Shown: positions 8,688 through 19,592, numbered from the stretch's first letter. The stretch is DNA of 64,000 nt from Chloroflexota bacterium (GCA_016861025.1 BOKO01000004.1:248001-312000); one strand, 5' to 3'. Numbers and translations are program-made. The notes: generated from the letters alone by a model not told the origin.

Positions 8688-10040
8688 TCATCCGCGCTGC
8701 AGCACCTTGTCCAATTCCGCCTGCACTTCCGTCGTGACCTGATCGAGCGCAGCCTGGGCAGTCATCTGTCCGTTGAAGACGGCGCTCTCCGCCTCCGCCA
8801 GGCGCGAGTAGAGCAGGCTGTTGACCGGCATCTTGTCTGGCCCGAAGGCGTGCGGGCCGTTGAGCAGGTTCACCGCCAACTGGAAGCGCGGGTCGCTGAC
8901 GAAACGCTCTTCCGAAGCAGGCGCCAGCTTGGGCGGCACGTTCTGGATGTTGAAGCAGAAGTCGCCCATGTTCTGCGGCTCGCTCAGCCAGCGGATGAAT
9001 TCCCACGACGCGTCGGGCGCCTTGACGCCGGTCGGGATCGTGAAGACGCTGCCGTCGAAGGTGGTGGTGTTGTCGTTGCCGCCATCGGGATAGGGCGCTG
9101 GCATGAACTCCATCACCAGGTCGGGTGCAAATTTCTTCTGGAACTGGATGAACCATTCGCCGACCTGCGTCATCGCCTCCTTGCCCACGAAGAAGGAGTT
9201 CTGTGTGCTCATGTAGTCGCCAAAGCCGCTCTGGAAGGCGGCGACCTTCTCCGGGTTCAGGCGCTGTCGATAGGAGGCTTCCCACTCCAACGCCGCCACC
9301 ACTTTCGGGTCATTGGCGGTGATCGTCTGATTCTCAGCGTTGTAGAAGCTGCCGCCAAAGACGCGTCCCCACCAGGTCAGACCGGCAGGCAGCAGACCGA
9401 CGCGCTCGATGTTGCCGTTGGCATCGACCTTTTCCAGGCTCTGCGCCACCAGGTCGAGATCGGTCGTCGACTTGGGTGGATTGGCCGGATCGGCGCCGAC
9501 TTCCTCGAAGAGCGCCGGCTGGTAGGCGATGACCTGCGAGTTGGAGGTGATCATCAGCCCCCACAAATCGCCGTTGTACCACCAGGCATCCCAGAATTGC
9601 GGGAAGTACTCTGAACCGTCGATCCCGGCAGCCTCGGCGTAGCCCGTGATCGGCTGCAAACCGCCGCGCGCCGCCATCGACACCAGCTCACGCAGCCACA
9701 CCGCCGACACGACATCGGGCGGGTTGCCGCCGGCGATCGCGGTCAACACCTTCTCGTATTGCCCAAAGACCGTCGTCATGTTGACAAAAATCTTGTCTTT
9801 GTGCTCCTCATTAAACTTGTCCACCAGCTTTTGCAGCTCGTCGAACTCAAAGCCGCTCCAGCCAGTCCAATAGTTGAGGAACGCCTGCCCACTCGCCGCT
9901 GGCGCACCCGCCTGGCCCGCTGGCGCCCCGGCCGGCGCCACCGGCACGGTGCACGCCGCCAGCGCCATCGCTGCGCCGCCAACGCCTACCATCTGCAAAA
10001 AGCTGCGGCGGCTCAATTGACGTGTTGGTTGATCCGACAT
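8688..10040 (-). CDS. extracellular sugar-binding lipoprotein of an ABC importer, Tat-type signal
   Basis: The 450-residue protein starts at ATG 10040 behind AAAAGGAGAGCAAG. Its N-terminus carries a twin-arginine motif (SRRSFLQ), a hydrophobic core and a lipobox-like LAAC with Cys near residue 30, followed by a Pro/Ala/Gly-rich tether. The rest matches family 1 solute-binding proteins (MalE/UgpB type): FLNYWTGWSGFE near the start, an aromatic-rich ligand cleft and the GKEAMTQVGEW segment. It would be a membrane-anchored extracytoplasmic receptor for an amino sugar or oligosaccharide. The ligand is inferred from the neighbouring NanE and ROK genes. Confidence 0.9.
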   Translation of the reverse strand: MSDQPTRQLSRRSFLQMVGVGGAAMALAACTVPVAPAGAPAGQAGAPAASGQAFLNYWTGWSGFEFDELQKLVDKFNEEHKDKIFVNMTTVFGQYEKVLTAIAGGNPPDVVSAVWLRELVSMAARGGLQPITGYAEAAGIDGSEYFPQFWDAWWYNGDLWGLMITSNSQVIAYQPALFEEVGADPANPPKSTTDLDLVAQSLEKVDANGNIERVGLLPAGLTWWGRVFGGSFYNAENQTITANDPKVVAALEWEASYRQRLNPEKVAAFQSGFGDYMSTQNSFFVGKEAMTQVGEWFIQFQKKFAPDLVMEFMPAPYPDGGNDNTTTFDGSVFTIPTGVKAPDASWEFIRWLSEPQNMGDFCFNIQNVPPKLAPASEERFVSDPRFQLAVNLLNGPHAFGPDKMPVNSLLYSRLAEAESAVFNGQMTAQAALDQVTTEVQAELDKVLQRG

Positions 10041-10127
10041 AGGTCTTGCTCTCCTTTTGTTAAAACATATAAGCCAAACAGCAAAACGAATCTACGACTC
10101 ACAGCGGCGAGGGCGCCGGGATGGTGG

Positions 10128-11037
<910 letters not shown>

Positions 11038-11060
<23 letters not shown>

Positions 11061-12726
11061 CTACGTTCATGGTCAGGTCAAAGAGCCGGCCCCACGGCAG
11101 CTCGACGTCGGTCAGCGTCAGCGCCTCCAGCAGGATCGCTGCGTCGCCCGCCTGCACCTGTTGCCCGATAAAGCGCTTCTGCGCCAATTGCGCCGCCGCC
11201 TCGCTCAGCTTGTGCTCGACCAGCGCCCGCACGGTTTCGGCGTGTTCACCCACGTTGCCAAGCGTGATCGGCAGCCCCAGCGTTGGCAGATCCTCGACGG
11301 CGATCTGCGTGCGCAACCGCGCCATGAAGAGGTCATCCTCGACCAGGCGCAGGAAAAGGAAACGCACATGCGCGGCGATTGCCTCCGGCGTGGCGCCGTG
11401 CAGCGTCTGCAAGTGGCGGATCACGGCGTGCGCCAACACACAGCCGAGCGTGTTGCCGGCAGTGTTCCAGCCACCGTAGGCGGCAAGCTGGCTGAGCGCG
11501 GGCATGCGTTCCAGCAACTCGCCCAAGGCCAGGTCGCCAGCGTTGACAAAAGCGACATCGACAACGGCGCATGTTCGCCCCGCTTCGACTTCAGCCGCCA
11601 GACTGCGCACGAACTCCGGCAGGTCGCGACGCACGGTGAACATCTCGCGCAGCGTCGCCGCGCCGTTGCTGTGCTGGCGATAGCCTGCCAACGCCGCTTG
11701 TGAGGCAGCGGGTAATGCCGCAATCTGAGCATCGCTCAGCGCCAGCGCCCACTGCTCAGGGCCGTTGCCCTGCACTTCCGCCGGCGCGTTGATGTAGAGC
11801 ACGATGTCGGCGTCGGGCGCGTCGCTCACTACGCCAGCGAGCGGCCCCAGGTGCGCCTTGACCATTTCGGTCATCGGGCGATCCTCGTAGGCGGTGATTA
11901 CCTGGTCGCTGGTCGAACCGCTGTAGCGCAGCCGCACGCGTGGGGTGAAACCGGCGCGCTGCGTGGCGTAACGCGCCAGCAGCAGCATCGCTGTCTCATC
12001 CGTGCCCGGGTAGATCGACACCCGATCCGCCGCACCGATCGTGCTGACGTAGCGGCGCAGACGGCGGCTTTCAGCGATGTTCCAGCCGTAATCGACGGTG
12101 TCATCCTGCGGGATGATCAGGTAGTCGAAGACGCCCGCCGCCGCCCAGTCGATCATCGTGCGGTTGACAGTGTGGTTGCGGGCGCGACCTGCCAGAAAAT
12201 CCTCGACCAGTTCGCGCGGAATCTCCCGACGCAGCGCGGCGATCTCCTCGGCTTCGGCAGCGGTTCCCACCGCCATCGCCGCGCGGTCTTCCAGATAGGA
12301 GAGGCGGAAGATGCGCGCGCCGTAGTCCGCCCAGTACGCTTTCTCCTCCTCCGCGTCGTTGCCGCGCGTGATGCGCATCAGCACGTTGAAGGCGAGCAGC
12401 GCGGTCTGCGGCTGCGCCTGCTTGATCGCGCGCAGGCAAGCCAGCCGCGCCAGCACCGTCTCCAGGCTGTCGGTCGAGCGGCGCGAGTTGACCAGCCCAC
12501 CATAGCCCAGTGTGTCGATGGCGACGACCAGCGCGTCGGCGTGCAGCGCCTGCTCCAGCAGCCAGTCGTGCAGCCTGGGCATGTCGCCGACGCGCCACGG
12601 CGTGCCCAGCCAGGTTTTGGGCGGCAGCAACACTCGAAAGCCAGCCGCCTCGCCTAGCATCTGTAAGCACTCATAATTGACCGACCGGTCGTCGAGGGGA
12701 AGAATGGGAATGACTGGTTTGGACAA
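11038..12726 (-). CDS. DUF4127 family protein, TTG start
   Basis: The 562-residue protein resembles the DUF4127 family of Firmicutes, Actinobacteria and Chloroflexota, whose members begin with a LPLDDRxVN segment seen here at residues 9-16. The start codon is TTG at 12726. AAGGAG lies six bases upstream and the conserved N-terminal motif begins almost at once, so no ATG can replace it. There is no signal peptide. The reaction is not known to me. Its place between NanE and the ROK kinase suggests a cytoplasmic step in amino-sugar or glycoconjugate degradation. The heptad repeat array starts about 17 bases upstream of the start codon. Confidence 0.8.
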
Positions 12727-12742
12727 GGTTTGCTCCTTCGTT

Positions 12743-12860
12743 GAGATTGGAGATTAGAGATTGGAGATTAGGAGATTGGGCGATTTGGGGATTAGGTGAT
12801 TGGACGAGAATGTGGCGACAGTCTCCAATCTCCAATCTCCAATCTCCAATCTCCAATCTC

Positions 12861-12878
<18 letters not shown>
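12743..12878. repeat. inverted heptanucleotide repeat array (GAGATTR / AATCTCY)
   Basis: The left part (12743-12804) is made of GAGATTG and GAGATTA units with some degenerate ones. The right part from about 12821 consists of AATCTCC and AATCTCT units. The two arms are complementary and could fold into a long hairpin around the 12805-12820 linker. The right arm runs into the nanE frame: the stop codon and the last four or five codons are repeat sequence. The same family recurs at 38752-38790 and 40283-40446. Confidence 0.85.
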
Positions 12879-13568
<690 letters not shown>

Positions 13569-13587
13569 GTCAGCTCCTTTGTTTGGT

Positions 13588-14289
13588 TTATCTTCGCCGC
13601 ACCAATGCCATCCGATAGCGGTCGCCGCGGTAGAGACTGGTGGCGGCTTCGACAACGGCGCCTTCGTCGTCACGGGTGATGCGTCGGGTCAGAAGTGCAG
13701 GCGCGCCCGCCGCGACGCCGAAAATCTCCGCCTCCTCGGTCGAGAGCAGCACCGCCTCCACACTCTCCTCTGCAACCGACGGACGCACGCCCAGTTCCTG
13801 CTCCATCACTGCATAGAGCGATTGGCTGGCAAGGTCGCGGGTCAGCAGGCTGGCGAAGCGAGCGTAAGGCAAATAGACCCGCTCCAATGCCAGTGGTTCG
13901 TCATCGGCGAAACGCAACCGCTCCAGGTAAATGACCTTGGCGCCGACCTCCAGGTTGAGCTGCGCCGCCACCGAGACATCGGCGACGGTCGCCGTCATTT
14001 GCCGGATCACGGAATGCGGACGCCAGCCGCGCGTGCGCATCTCCTCACTGAAGGACATGAAGCTGGCGCTGCGACTGATCTTGTCGCCCGCCACCAGCGT
14101 GCGGCGATTCGGGCGGCGCACCACCAGCCCCTCCTCCGCAAGCTGGTCAATCGCCACGCGCAATGTCATACGACTGACGCCGAGCGACTCCGCCAGCACG
14201 CGCTCCGGCGGCAACGCCGTATCGGCTTTGAGATCGCCCGTTTCGATGCGCCTGCGCAATTGATCGGCAACCTGATCACGCGTGTACAT
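13588..14289 (-). CDS. GntR/HutC family transcriptional regulator with UTRA domain
   Basis: The 233-residue protein has an N-terminal winged helix (residues 1-70) with LPPERVLAESLGVSRMTLRVAIDQLAEEGLVVRR, the GntR signature, and a C-terminal UTRA effector domain with the LERLRFADDEPLALERVYLP strand pattern. It is the first gene of the amino-sugar operon and sits directly behind a near-consensus promoter whose spacer contains a TTTGGT half-site. Family precedent (NagR, YvoA) suggests repression relieved by an amino-sugar phosphate. The effector is inferred. Confidence 0.9.
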   Translation of the reverse strand: MYTRDQVADQLRRRIETGDLKADTALPPERVLAESLGVSRMTLRVAIDQLAEEGLVVRRPNRRTLVAGDKISRSASFMSFSEEMRTRGWRPHSVIRQMTATVADVSVAAQLNLEVGAKVIYLERLRFADDEPLALERVYLPYARFASLLTRDLASQSLYAVMEQELGVRPSVAEESVEAVLLSTEEAEIFGVAAGAPALLTRRITRDDEGAVVEAATSLYRGDRYRMALVRRR

Positions 14290-14307
14290 AAGTCACTTCG
14301 CTGTAAA

Positions 14308-14382
14308 TTTGGTTTGTGAACAACAGTATCATAGCAGTTTGGTATACAAATTGTCAATAGAAAATGCAAAATTTAGACCAAA
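14308..14382. promoter_or_regulatory. candidate GntR operator half-sites
   Basis: TTTGGT occurs at 14308-14313 and 14338-14343, and its complement ACCAAA at 14377-14382. The central copy lies inside TTTGGTATACAAA in the promoter spacer and the others flank the promoter. TTTGGTATA and TTTGGTCTA (minus strand) resemble the T-GGT-ATA/CTA type half-sites of NagR-like regulators. The assignment to the adjacent regulator is inferred. Confidence 0.5.
14328..14357 (-). promoter_or_regulatory. sigma-A/sigma-70 type promoter of the amino-sugar operon
   Basis: On the minus strand TTGACA (14357-14352) is followed by an 18-base spacer and TATGAT (14333-14328), matching consensus at 11 of 12 positions. 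The predicted transcript begins near 14321, about 30 bases before the regulator ATG at 14289. It is the best promoter I can see in the window. Confidence 0.8.
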
Positions 14383-14664
14383 TATCAACAAAGGTATATG
14401 CAATTCATTGCTGGATACTTTTGATACCGTGTGCATAGGTCGAGTCGCAAGCGGTTCGGAACCGTCAAACACTCGCACAAGAAGCATCCCGACAAGTCGG
14501 TGTGAAGTTGAAAGAGGTTGAGAGCGCAGCCGTGTTCAGCGAATGAGGTGTGGCTGATTATGCTGCTGTCGGTGCAAGAACAGTGCGCTGCCAGGGACGT
14601 CGGGCGACATAGTCCAGCTCGCCCGCAGCGCCGACGCCGCACTCCACACCTGGAGTTCCACAGA
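14383..14664. other. gene-free region between amino-sugar operon and PqqD gene
   Basis: About 280 bases downstream of the PqqD-like gene and upstream of the regulator promoter. The first part is AT-rich and the part from about 14580 is GC-rich. A minus-strand frame rich in Cys crosses it but starts inside the PqqD gene and has no ribosome binding site. No tRNA or terminator is evident. Confidence 0.4.
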
Positions 14665-15153
14665 TTACCTTTGTCCTTTTGGTGGTTGGGGCCACCCTTC
14701 ATTCACATCGACCTCATGAATCGGGTCGAGCAGAAGCAGGTCGGCCATGTCGGTGAATTTTTCGAGCAGCGGCGGTGTGAAGGGCGGCGCGCCTGAACTA
14801 GGGCTGCCCATATCGAGGACAGGCGCGTTCGGCTGTGCACCTTCCGCTGGCACGAGCAGAGACTCCGCCAGCAACTCCACCAGCAACGCGTCAACGCCGG
14901 ACTGGATGTCGTCGGCGTCGCCAACATAGTGCGTCTGGATAGTTGCTACTGTCTCCACCGGCGTGCATTGTTGCGTCAGCAAAGTCCAGATGGCGCAACC
15001 GCTGTCGCGCAGGCTGTAATAGGCGCCGCTATCGAGGTTGACGATGATGGCTTCGCCGTCGAGCACTTCGGCAATAACGGCGGGGTGGTTGATACGGTAG
15101 CGTTGATTGGCGTTCACGGTCGTTCTTTCTTCAACTTTAGAGGTGGGAAGCAT
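14665..15153 (-). CDS. PqqD-like protein (RiPP recognition element fold)
   Basis: About 162 residues from ATG 15153; a GTG at 15117 would give 150 residues starting at the conserved domain, and either may be right. The core has the PqqD pattern: VIAEVLDGEAIIVNLDSGAYYSLRDSG, a WTLL helix, then VETVATIQTHY and a helix ending LLAESLLVPAE. PqqD-type winged helices bind leader peptides in ribosomal peptide pathways, but stand-alone forms also sit in polysaccharide clusters beside HPr-kinase-like and nucleotidyltransferase-like proteins, as here (19711-20820, 16109-17230, 20817-22001). The tail of about 55 residues contains DPIHEVDVNEGW and is rich in Pro. No precursor peptide is evident next to it. 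Confidence 0.8.
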   Translation of the reverse strand: MLPTSKVEERTTVNANQRYRINHPAVIAEVLDGEAIIVNLDSGAYYSLRDSGCAIWTLLTQQCTPVETVATIQTHYVGDADDIQSGVDALLVELLAESLLVPAEGAQPNAPVLDMGSPSSGAPPFTPPLLEKFTDMADLLLLDPIHEVDVNEGWPQPPKGQR

Positions 15154-15247
15154 GTCATTTTGCGCTCTTGATTCTACTGTCAATTAGTGGTGATCGGCAA
15201 GCTCGACAGCAAAAGTCAGCTGGAAAATCAACTCCCGGCGGGAAAGC

Positions 15248-16105
15248 TCAAGTCCACTCATGTTTATTCAATAGCGATTTGAATCGATTGCTATGTTTTC
15301 TGCAGCGGCGCAGGCGTATGCTCACCCGTCGCAGCATGCCGCGCAGGTTGCGCCATGCCAGGCGGCGCGCGTCATCGGCGGGGATAAATCCCAGTTCTAC
15401 GGCTGTCGGGCGCATATCAAACCGACGACTGTGCGGATGTGAAACGGCGTGATAGATGCCAAAACGGAGTTGGTCAGGCGCCTCGATGCAGGCCGTCAGG
15501 ACGCTGATCAGGTCGCGCGGGGTCAGCGCCAGGTCGAGGGCAGGATGTTTGGGCGTGATGACCGCAGCGTCAGGCTCGACAAGATAGCCGATCCGCACGC
15601 ATAGGATCGAAGTGTTGGAAGCAGCGGCATATTCGCGCGCCAACGCTTCGCCCCACGCCTTGGACGCTCCATAGAGGTTGGGCGGGCGGGGCGGCATGTG
15701 GCTTTCGATCAAGATATGCGGCGGATAGCCAAGCACAGCATAGGCGCTGCTGGCAAAGACAACGCGCCGACAGCCAGCCGCACAGGCCGCCTGCATCACA
15801 TTGTAGGTCCCCACCACGTTGTTGGGGAAGATGCTAGTCCATGGCGCCGTCGGTCGCAGCTCGGCGGCCAGGTGGAGCACGGTGTCGATGCCTTGAACAT
15901 GTGGCGCCAGCGCGTCAGCATTGCTGATGTCGGCATGGACAAAGGGCAGAGTCGGGTCCGCCGGCGGACGGCGATCCAGCAGAATGAGGCTATAGCGAGT
16001 GCGTAGATTGGCGGAAATCAGCGTCCCGATGCGACCGCTGCCGCCAGTAATCAAGATGCGGGGTTGCACGGTAATGGCTGGTTGTTGCTCTGGCATGATC
16101 ATCAT
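15248..16105 (-). CDS. extended SDR NAD-dependent epimerase/dehydratase
   Basis: The 285-residue protein has the Rossmann motif ITGGSGRIG (residues 14-22), HADISNADAL for the adenine pocket, a catalytic Ser in FASSAYAV and the YGASK catalytic Tyr-Lys pair. It fits extended short-chain dehydrogenases such as UDP-sugar epimerases or uronate dehydrogenases. ATG 16105 lies just after the stop of the nucleotidyltransferase-like gene; ATG 16096 is possible. In a glycosyltransferase cluster it probably supplies or modifies a nucleotide sugar. The exact substrate cannot be read from the sequence. Confidence 0.85.
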   Translation of the reverse strand: MMIMPEQQPAITVQPRILITGGSGRIGTLISANLRTRYSLILLDRRPPADPTLPFVHADISNADALAPHVQGIDTVLHLAAELRPTAPWTSIFPNNVVGTYNVMQAACAAGCRRVVFASSAYAVLGYPPHILIESHMPPRPPNLYGASKAWGEALAREYAAASNTSILCVRIGYLVEPDAAVITPKHPALDLALTPRDLISVLTACIEAPDQLRFGIYHAVSHPHSRRFDMRPTAVELGFIPADDARRLAWRNLRGMLRRVSIRLRRCRKHSNRFKSLLNKHEWT

Positions 16106-16108
16106 GGT

Positions 16109-17230
16109 TCAATAGCCATGTGGTAGGGGCGGTGACGCAGTCATCCTGCGCAGGCCGCGCTTGAGAGTTTCGGCGAGTGAGTTTGTCCCCATTTGGGTGC
16201 GCAGGTAATCATAAAAGGCGCCGGGATAAGGAGCGACGCCCTGCGCCGCAGCTCGTTGCCGAAACAGAGCATAGCTCAACCGGAAGCGCTGCCAGGCAGT
16301 GCGCTCCCAGGGGTTGAGCTGATCAAGACGCCACGCCTCGTCTGCATAGTCAGGCGAAATGGCATGATTGAGTTCAGTCAGCACACGGTCAGGTAGTTGG
16401 CTTGCACTCATCGTCTGCATGAGCGCAAGCCGCTCTCTCAACATAAGGGTCAGGCGGCTATCTTTCGCCAACCGCACAAAGCGCGTCCAGTCGATTGGAT
16501 GCCGGTTGATTAGTTGCTGACCATCCACCAGGGGAATCAGTTCCAGAGCAGGCGCAGCGGCGAGGGACTGAAACAGTTGATCGGTGGGGTCGAGCGTGCG
16601 CGCCTGGAGCGACTCGCCCGTCAGCGGCGCACTGCGGTTAAACCATTGTGCACCCCAGGCAGGGATGGGGCCAGACGGCGCAGCGTGCCAGCAAAGGCGC
16701 ACCTGAAGCGCTTCGTTTTCGGAGAGTCGTTTGGTGAAGAGATGGCCGGCCTGCCAGCGTTCGTAGCAGGGCGCGGTCAGTACGTTGGTTGGTGGTGATG
16801 GTTGCCACCCCCCAGCAGTCAATGTCTGGATCGCCGCCAGCCGGTCGCTTGTGCGCGTTAGCACTTGAGGGGCGCCAATGGGGCGAGTGGTTGGGTCAGC
16901 GTAGACCGTGAGCGCAAGCGCAACAGCGCCGATCAACAGGGCGGGGATGTCGGCTGCCGCCAGCAAGTCCAACGTTTCCCGCGCGGCTCTGACGGCAAGC
17001 TGGTTGGAAACCCAGGTGCGCCGGTGGATGCCCTTAAGTCTGGGCAGCCACGGGTGATTCACCGCCGTCTGCTCCATCTGTCGATAGACCAGGGGAAGCA
17101 GATGAAACTGACCAGGCTCTAACCGTTCGAGGTTCGTCGTCGCCAGCCAGCGTTCCAACGCTTGCCGGTCGATTTCCGATGGTAAAACCGCTTGTAGCAG
17201 CGCCTGCGTGGAGGGTGGAAGCGGCTTCAT
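16109..17230 (-). CDS. NTP_transf_5-like protein lacking the catalytic Asp motif
   Basis: The 373-residue protein resembles the uncharacterised nucleotidyltransferase family that accompanies HPr-kinase-like and PqqD-like proteins. ATG 17230 overlaps the upstream TGA (ATGA), so translation is coupled to the glycosyltransferase gene. Where the intact paralog (20817-22001) reads KGAALAHTLY...GDIDLWV, this one reads IGAVALALTVY...IGAPQVLTR, so both metal-binding aspartates and the lysine are missing. It is therefore probably a non-catalytic paralog, perhaps a binding or regulatory partner. The rest keeps the helical pattern of the family. Confidence 0.65.
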   Translation of the reverse strand: MKPLPPSTQALLQAVLPSEIDRQALERWLATTNLERLEPGQFHLLPLVYRQMEQTAVNHPWLPRLKGIHRRTWVSNQLAVRAARETLDLLAAADIPALLIGAVALALTVYADPTTRPIGAPQVLTRTSDRLAAIQTLTAGGWQPSPPTNVLTAPCYERWQAGHLFTKRLSENEALQVRLCWHAAPSGPIPAWGAQWFNRSAPLTGESLQARTLDPTDQLFQSLAAAPALELIPLVDGQQLINRHPIDWTRFVRLAKDSRLTLMLRERLALMQTMSASQLPDRVLTELNHAISPDYADEAWRLDQLNPWERTAWQRFRLSYALFRQRAAAQGVAPYPGAFYDYLRTQMGTNSLAETLKRGLRRMTASPPLPHGY

Positions 17231-17949
17231 GGAATGTCGTTGTGTGAAGACGCTGAGGATTGGCCGCGTTTGCGCAGTAAAGACTGGCGCATTACGACAA
17301 ACCACTCCTGGCGGTATCGTTCACGCTGGATCGAGTTGTTGTGAGCATGAAGACGCTTATGGAGCAGAACAGTCTCGATAACGGCGGAGGGGATGCCCGC
17401 ATCCTGCGCCCGCGCAAACCAGTCCACCTCAGACGCCAGTGCAAAGGCAGGATTAAATAGCCCCACCTGCTCAAACACAACGCGTCGCGCCAGCATCGTC
17501 CCCGGAAAGCGCCCCTCGATGCCTTGTGCGAAACTTTCCGGTCGATAGCCTGGGCGAGGTAAGCATCCTGGATCGTAGAAGTGATTGAGCCAGGTGGTCG
17601 TGTACATGAATGTGGGATGCTCCAGCATATAGGTCATCTGGACGGCGAGTTTGTCGGCTGTCCAAAAGTCGTCTGCGTCCAGGAAGGCGAGGAACTCGCC
17701 GGTTGCGGCCGCAATTGCCAGGTTGCGAGCATTGGCAATCCCCAGGTCTGGCTGGAGTAGATAGCGGACGCCGGGAAATGATTGCGCAATCTGCGCCGTG
17801 CGATCGGTTGACTGACCGTCGATCACAAGGAGTTCGTCTGGCGGGCGCGTTTGCTGGGCAATGCTCTGCAAGGCGTCAGACAGGAAGCGTTCGCCATTGC
17901 GCACTACGATGATGGCAGTGATGCGTTGCGAAGTGGTGTCGTCAGACAT
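17227..17949 (-). CDS. GT2 family glycosyltransferase
   Basis: The 240-residue GT-A enzyme begins at ATG 17949; a TTG at 17994 would add 15 residues with little support. Motifs are ITAIIVVRNGERFL, LLVIDGQSTDRT, the ARN loop of the nucleotide-sugar site and FLDADDFW with the metal-binding DxD. SEVDWFARAQ supplies the acceptor-side ED-like motif. It is one of three similar short GT2 enzymes in tandem (17227-19592). It would transfer a sugar from a nucleotide donor in the cytoplasm to a growing glycan. Confidence 0.88.
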   Translation of the reverse strand: MSDDTTSQRITAIIVVRNGERFLSDALQSIAQQTRPPDELLVIDGQSTDRTAQIAQSFPGVRYLLQPDLGIANARNLAIAAATGEFLAFLDADDFWTADKLAVQMTYMLEHPTFMYTTTWLNHFYDPGCLPRPGYRPESFAQGIEGRFPGTMLARRVVFEQVGLFNPAFALASEVDWFARAQDAGIPSAVIETVLLHKRLHAHNNSIQRERYRQEWFVVMRQSLLRKRGQSSASSHNDIP

Positions 17950-18148
17950 GGTGGTTGTGCTCGATGTTTCAAAATACTTGTTTGTGGCTGACAAAGTTCT
18001 CTACGCCGCCCAAAACCGCCTCGCATGCCGGAGCAGTCTGCAATGCTTGCGTCCGGCAGGCCAGCCTGTTGGGCAGCCACAGATAACACGCGTCCCAGAA
18101 TCGACATCTCAGTTGCTTGGTTCGTGAGAGCATTTGCATTGTCTACAA

Positions 18149-18904
18149 TCAGGCATCACCTGTGCGCGGTAGAATGCGTAATGATACTGGGCGTTGCTGT
18201 CCGTCGTCTCGATTGGCGCGACGCCGATGAAGTGAACGTTGCAGAATGAGATGTAACGCACGGCGGCTGGCATTGTCGTCATGTGTCAAGTTTGTGGCAT
18301 GGCGGCGGTAGTAGACAACCGGATCGGGATGGATGACCGTCAGCACCTCTTGCTCAAGCGCGCGTAACAGCCAATCTACATCCTCCCCCAGACGCAACGT
18401 TGGGTCAAATAGTCCGACGAGGTCGAGAACAGATCTGCGGAACAACATACTTTGCAGAAGGTACAAGGGACGCGCTGGCTCAATCGCACCCTGTTCGATT
18501 GCATCTTGGGGTGTCGATCCCCAAAAACGTCTGCTTTCACCCCAAACGATACCGGCGGATTCAATCATGGCAAACACATTCAGCTGACATGAGGTCTTCT
18601 GCGGCATCCAGACATCGTCTGCATCTAGAAAGGCGATCCATTCGCCAGTTACAAACTGAAGACCGGTGTTGCGCGCCGCCCCCGGGCCTTGATTGGGTTG
18701 ATAGTGATATTGCCAGGTTAGCTCTGAACTTGCAGAGCGGCTGTTGACAATGCTTGGAGTGGCGTCGGTGGACCCGTCATCAACGATAATGATTTCCAGA
18801 GGCCGATAGTCTTGGGCTACTACACTATCCAGTGCAGACGCCAAATAGAGTTCGCCGTTGAAGACTGGAATCACAACACTGACAAGAGGTGAATTATGCT
18901 TCAT
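18149..18904 (-). CDS. GT2 family glycosyltransferase
   Basis: The 251-residue protein starts at ATG 18904, overlapping the stop of the preceding glycosyltransferase by 11 bases. It shows VSVVIPVFNGELYL, IIIVDDGSTDAT, GAARNTGL, FLDADDVW and GEDVDWLLRA, all diagnostic of GT2. GC content is lower than in the flanking genes, which suggests acquisition of this part of the cluster. The acceptor and sugar are unknown. A 199-base gap without a gene follows before the next start on this strand. Confidence 0.87.
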   Translation of the reverse strand: MKHNSPLVSVVIPVFNGELYLASALDSVVAQDYRPLEIIIVDDGSTDATPSIVNSRSASSELTWQYHYQPNQGPGAARNTGLQFVTGEWIAFLDADDVWMPQKTSCQLNVFAMIESAGIVWGESRRFWGSTPQDAIEQGAIEPARPLYLLQSMLFRRSVLDLVGLFDPTLRLGEDVDWLLRALEQEVLTVIHPDPVVYYRRHATNLTHDDNASRRALHLILQRSLHRRRANRDDGQQRPVSLRILPRTGDA

Positions 18905-19592
18905 AGCGCCGCCTATGCAATGAATCGCGGACAATATGCAACAACTGTATCGGCGTGGCCGCTGCAGCTGAGTGGGATAGATTGGCGGAATGGAACCGCC
19001 GACGCAGCAACACTGCAGGCGTGATGTCAAAGACCAGGCCTAAGTCGCGAGCGCGTGCAAACCACTCAGTGTCTTCGCCAGCGCGCAGTTGCACATCCAA
19101 GTATCCAGCGCGATTTAACGCATCTCTTCGGATCAGCAGGGTGGAGAAAATGTACATGGGAGGATTCTGCTCGAAGAGGGTGCGATTTCGTCCTGGGGGC
19201 CATCTGCCTCCCAGCTCAACGAAGCTCTCAACGCGGCAGATGACGCCATCGGCAGCACTGTTTCGGGCAAGATGTGCGACCTGCTGCTCCAGCTTGTCTG
19301 GAAGCCATATATCATCTGCATCTAAAAAGGCAAGTAACTCCCCAGACGCCAGGGCGACACCCCGGTTGCGTGCTGCCGCTGGCCCCAGGTTAGGTTGGCG
19401 CACCAGAATCAACTCTGTCATGGACGGCAGAGGCATCTCAGCTACAAGCGCAGCACTGTTGTCGGTGGAGCCATCATCGACCACGATGATTTCATCCGGC
19501 GGCAGCGTCTGAACCAGCACGCTCTGGATCGCCTCCGCCAGGAAGCGCTCGCTGTTGTAAACGGGGATGATCACCGAGATGCGCTCACGCAC
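18894..19592 (-). CDS. GT2 family glycosyltransferase, GTG start
   Basis: The 232-residue enzyme starts at GTG 19592 behind GGGAGG and overlaps the end of the 37-codon ORF by eight bases. It shows RISVIIPVYNSERFL, EIIVVDDGSTDNS, AARNRGVA, FLDADDIW and AGEDTEWFARA. It is a paralog of the two glycosyltransferases that follow and probably acts on the same glycan. Translational coupling to the small ORF and the HPr-kinase-like gene places it in the same operon. Confidence 0.87.
   Translation of the reverse strand: MRERISVIIPVYNSERFLAEAIQSVLVQTLPPDEIIVVDDGSTDNSAALVAEMPLPSMTELILVRQPNLGPAAARNRGVALASGELLAFLDADDIWLPDKLEQQVAHLARNSAADGVICRVESFVELGGRWPPGRNRTLFEQNPPMYIFSTLLIRRDALNRAGYLDVQLRAGEDTEWFARARDLGLVFDITPAVLLRRRFHSANLSHSAAAATPIQLLHIVRDSLHRRRYEA

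Noticed and set aside
14385..14702. Cys-rich minus-strand frame as RiPP precursor near the PqqD-like gene
   Set aside because: It begins inside the PqqD gene in another frame, has no ribosome binding site and runs into the promoter region; its Cys content probably comes from base composition.
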